NCBI GenBank assembly: GCA_026399445.1
Contig: JAPLRA010000340.1
Coordinates: forward strand, 1 to 7,824
Source: Sulfuritalea sp.
GTDB lineage: Bacteria > Pseudomonadota > Gammaproteobacteria > Burkholderiales > Rhodocyclaceae
Reading direction: 5' to 3'
DNA length: 7,824 bases
The position numbers and the translations under genes are program-made. How positions within the stretch are numbered: the stretch's first letter is position 1; each line of letters opens with the position of its first letter. Below the pieces are notes generated by a model that was given only the letters and a program-made list of their open reading frames with translations, made no database searches and had not been told where the DNA came from. This document shows, piece after piece, positions 6,962-7,824 of the stretch.

Positions 6962-6967
6962 TTCAAT
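6939..6967 (+). promoter_or_regulatory. Predicted promoter for the MarR-like gene and gdhA
   Basis: On the plus strand TTTACA (6939-6944, five of six matches to the -35 consensus) is followed after 17 bp by TTCAAT (6962-6967, four of six to the -10 consensus). An alternative -10, TAAAAT at 6954-6959, matches better but has no well-spaced -35. Either choice overlaps the leftward promoter, so the two units would compete for polymerase or be repressed together. Confidence 0.4.
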
Positions 6968-6986
6968 CTTTCTGTCGAGCAAACAC

Positions 6987-6991
6987 GGGAG
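6987..6991 (+). promoter_or_regulatory. Ribosome-binding site deciding the start of the MarR-like gene
   Basis: GGGAG lies 3 nt before the ATG at 6995 but 9 nt before the in-frame ATG at 7001. The second spacing is standard, so 7001 is the preferred start; use of 6995 would only add Met-Ile. Confidence 0.6.
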
Positions 6992-6992
6992 T

Positions 6993-7004
6993 CCATGATC
7001 ATGG
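6993..7004. repeat. 12-bp perfect palindrome CCATGATCATGG across the regulator start codon
   Basis: The sequence equals its own reverse complement over all 12 bases and includes both candidate ATG codons of the MarR-like gene. It could act as a DNA half-operator for autoregulation, or fold in the mRNA as a CCAT/ATGG stem with a GATC loop over the start codon. A 12-bp perfect palindrome is expected once or twice by chance in a window of this size, so function is uncertain. Confidence 0.35.
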
Positions 7005-7555
7005 CAAAAAAGGCGACGAGCAAGACTTCTCTCGCACCAGGCACCGGGTCCGAGGTGCGTCGCATCGTTTCGTCCGAACACCTGGTGTCCGACAAATCTC
7101 CGGAACTCTCCGAGCTTGAATTCGGGCTCATCATTGCCAGCAACGCCTTCGGTCGCTGGATGACGCGCTGCATGGCCGGTGCAGGGGTGAAGGACATGAC
7201 TGAGACCGAAATCCTCGTGGTGCATCATGTCAATCATCGCGGTCGGGAAAAAAAGCTGGCCGACATCTGTTTCGTGCTCAACATCGAGGACGCCCATGTC
7301 GTCTCCTATGCTTTGAAGAAGCTCGCCAACTTGGGCCTGGTGTCGGGCAACCGGCGTGGCAAGGAAGTGTTCTGGTCGACTACTACAGCCGGGCGGGAGC
7401 TTTGCGAGCGCTATAGGCAGGTACGTGAAGCCTGCCTGATGCCGGGTTTTTCAGGCGCAGCGGACGAGAACGAACGCATCGGCGATATGGCGCGTCTGCT
7501 GCGCACCTTGTCCGGCCGCTACGATCAGGGCGCGCGGGCGGCATCCTCCATCTGA
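7001..7555 (+). CDS. MarR-like winged-helix transcriptional regulator
   Basis: A 184-residue predicted cytoplasmic DNA-binding protein, divergent from the transporter/5-oxoprolinase operon. A polar, lysine/serine-rich N-terminus of about 35 residues (MAKKATSKTS...) precedes helix ELSELEFGLIIASNAFGRWM at 35-54. M-T-E-T-E-I-L-V-V-H-H-V at 66-77 is the MarR-like segment before the helix-turn-helix. The recognition region is about 84-111 (KKLADICFVLN, then IEDAHVVSYALKKLANLGLV), and the wing is NRRGKEVFWSTTTAGRELCE at 117-136. The order T-x-x-E-I-L, helix-turn-helix, R-x-G-K-x-x-x-x-S-x-T-x-x-G is characteristic of MarR relatives; I think it resembles the COG5631-type predicted regulators. The start at 7001 is preferred by Shine-Dalgarno spacing over 6995. 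Position suggests control of the divergent operon and of gdhA behind it. The ligand is unknown; 5-oxoproline or glutamate would be logical. Confidence 0.85.
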   Translation: MAKKATSKTSLAPGTGSEVRRIVSSEHLVSDKSPELSELEFGLIIASNAFGRWMTRCMAGAGVKDMTETEILVVHHVNHRGREKKLADICFVLNIEDAHVVSYALKKLANLGLVSGNRRGKEVFWSTTTAGRELCERYRQVREACLMPGFSGAADENERIGDMARLLRTLSGRYDQGARAASSI

Positions 7556-7564
7556 CGGACAACC

Positions 7565-7824
7565 ATGACACTCAGCCGAGGCAGCCTTTCCTATCTCGAT
7601 CCGGCTCGGCCCGAGCCGTGGGCGAGTTTCATTGAACAGATCGATCGCGTCACGCCGCATCTGGGTGACCTCTCGCGCTGGGTGGAGACGCTCAAGCATC
7701 CCAAGCGGATTCTGGTGGTCGACGTACCCATCGTGCGTGATGACGGCACGATCGCGCACTACGAGGGCTACCGCGTGCAGCACAACCTGTCGCGCGGTCC
7801 GGGCAAGGGCGGGGTGCGCTTTCA
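7565..7824 (+). CDS. gdhA: Glu/Leu/Phe/Val-type glutamate dehydrogenase, N-terminal fragment (runs off the right edge)
   Basis: The first 86 codons are present, beginning MTLSRGSLSYLDPARPEPWA. The segment DRVTPHLGDLSRWVETLKHP at 27-46, the strand ILVVDVPI at 49-56, the D-D-G-T-I-A-H-Y-E-G-Y-R segment at 59-70 and VQHNLSRGPGKGGVRF at 71-86 are a near-textbook glutamate dehydrogenase N-terminal (substrate) domain. Lys81 in G-K-G-G-V-R-F belongs to the glutamate-binding motif. The enzyme interconverts L-glutamate with 2-oxoglutarate and ammonia using NAD(P); the cofactor domain is outside the window, so coenzyme preference is unknown. The ATG is 9 nt after the stop of the regulator gene, with only a weak ACGGA-like site before it, suggesting cotranscription. 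It connects the glutamate made by PxpABC to the TCA cycle. Confidence 0.92.
   Translation, partial: MTLSRGSLSYLDPARPEPWASFIEQIDRVTPHLGDLSRWVETLKHPKRILVVDVPIVRDDGTIAHYEGYRVQHNLSRGPGKGGVRF

Larger units (their letters stand above)
6875..7000. promoter_or_regulatory. Divergent intergenic control region between dctP and the MarR-like gene
   Basis: This is the only real intergenic space in the window (about 126 bp). Its centre (about 6925-6968) is conspicuously AT-rich against GC-rich surroundings. It carries back-to-back promoter-like hexamers whose -35 elements lie within about 15 bp of each other, several short inverted repeats, and the ribosome-binding sites of both outward genes. The arrangement is typical of a regulator transcribed divergently from the operon it controls. 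Confidence 0.8.

Noticed and set aside
7555..7564. Terminator between the regulator and gdhA
   Set aside because: The gap is 9 nt, with no room for a stem-loop and no T-run.
7451..7783. Minus-strand open frame of 110 codons across the regulator/gdhA junction
   Set aside because: It would be antisense to the GDH N-terminal motifs and has no family resemblance of its own.
1..7824. Mobile element, CRISPR array, tRNA or toxin-antitoxin content
   Set aside because: No direct-repeat array, transposase or integrase motif, terminal inverted repeats or tRNA-like sequence could be seen; the gene content is ordinary chromosomal metabolism.

Overview
The window is GC-rich, densely packed bacterial DNA. 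Gene content, protein sequence style and the Burkholderiales/Rhodocyclales-like start of the glutamate dehydrogenase point to a betaproteobacterium; I cannot name a genus. No RNA gene, CRISPR array, insertion sequence or other mobile element is visible.

Layout: a divergent regulatory region of about 126 bp (6875-7000) separates two transcription units. Leftward (minus strand, 6874 down to 1) runs a tightly packed probable operon: TRAP transporter substrate-binding protein (dctP-type), small permease (dctQ-type), large permease (dctM-type), then pxpB, pxpC and pxpA (the three subunits of prokaryotic ATP-dependent 5-oxoprolinase), then nnr (bifunctional NAD(P)HX epimerase/dehydratase), then the first 60 codons of an EamA/DMT-type transporter cut by the window edge. 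Most junctions overlap (4, 4, 20 and 8 nt) and the others are 2, 10 and 16 nt apart, so one transcript with translational coupling is likely. Rightward (plus strand) are a winged-helix MarR-like regulator and, 9 nt after its stop, the first 86 codons of a Glu/Leu/Phe/Val-type glutamate dehydrogenase that runs off the right edge.

Working model: the TRAP transporter imports 5-oxoproline (pyroglutamate) or a close relative, PxpABC hydrolyses it to glutamate with ATP, and glutamate dehydrogenase interconverts glutamate with 2-oxoglutarate and ammonia. Nnr would repair hydrated NAD(P)H, and the MarR-like protein would control both units from the shared intergenic region. Enzyme identities are well supported by motifs. 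The transported substrate, the regulator's target and its ligand are inferences. The parts are known families; what deserves a second look is the full transport-to-central-metabolism arrangement, the nested divergent promoters with inverted repeats, a 12-bp perfect palindrome on the regulator's start codon, and the shortened epimerase domain of Nnr.
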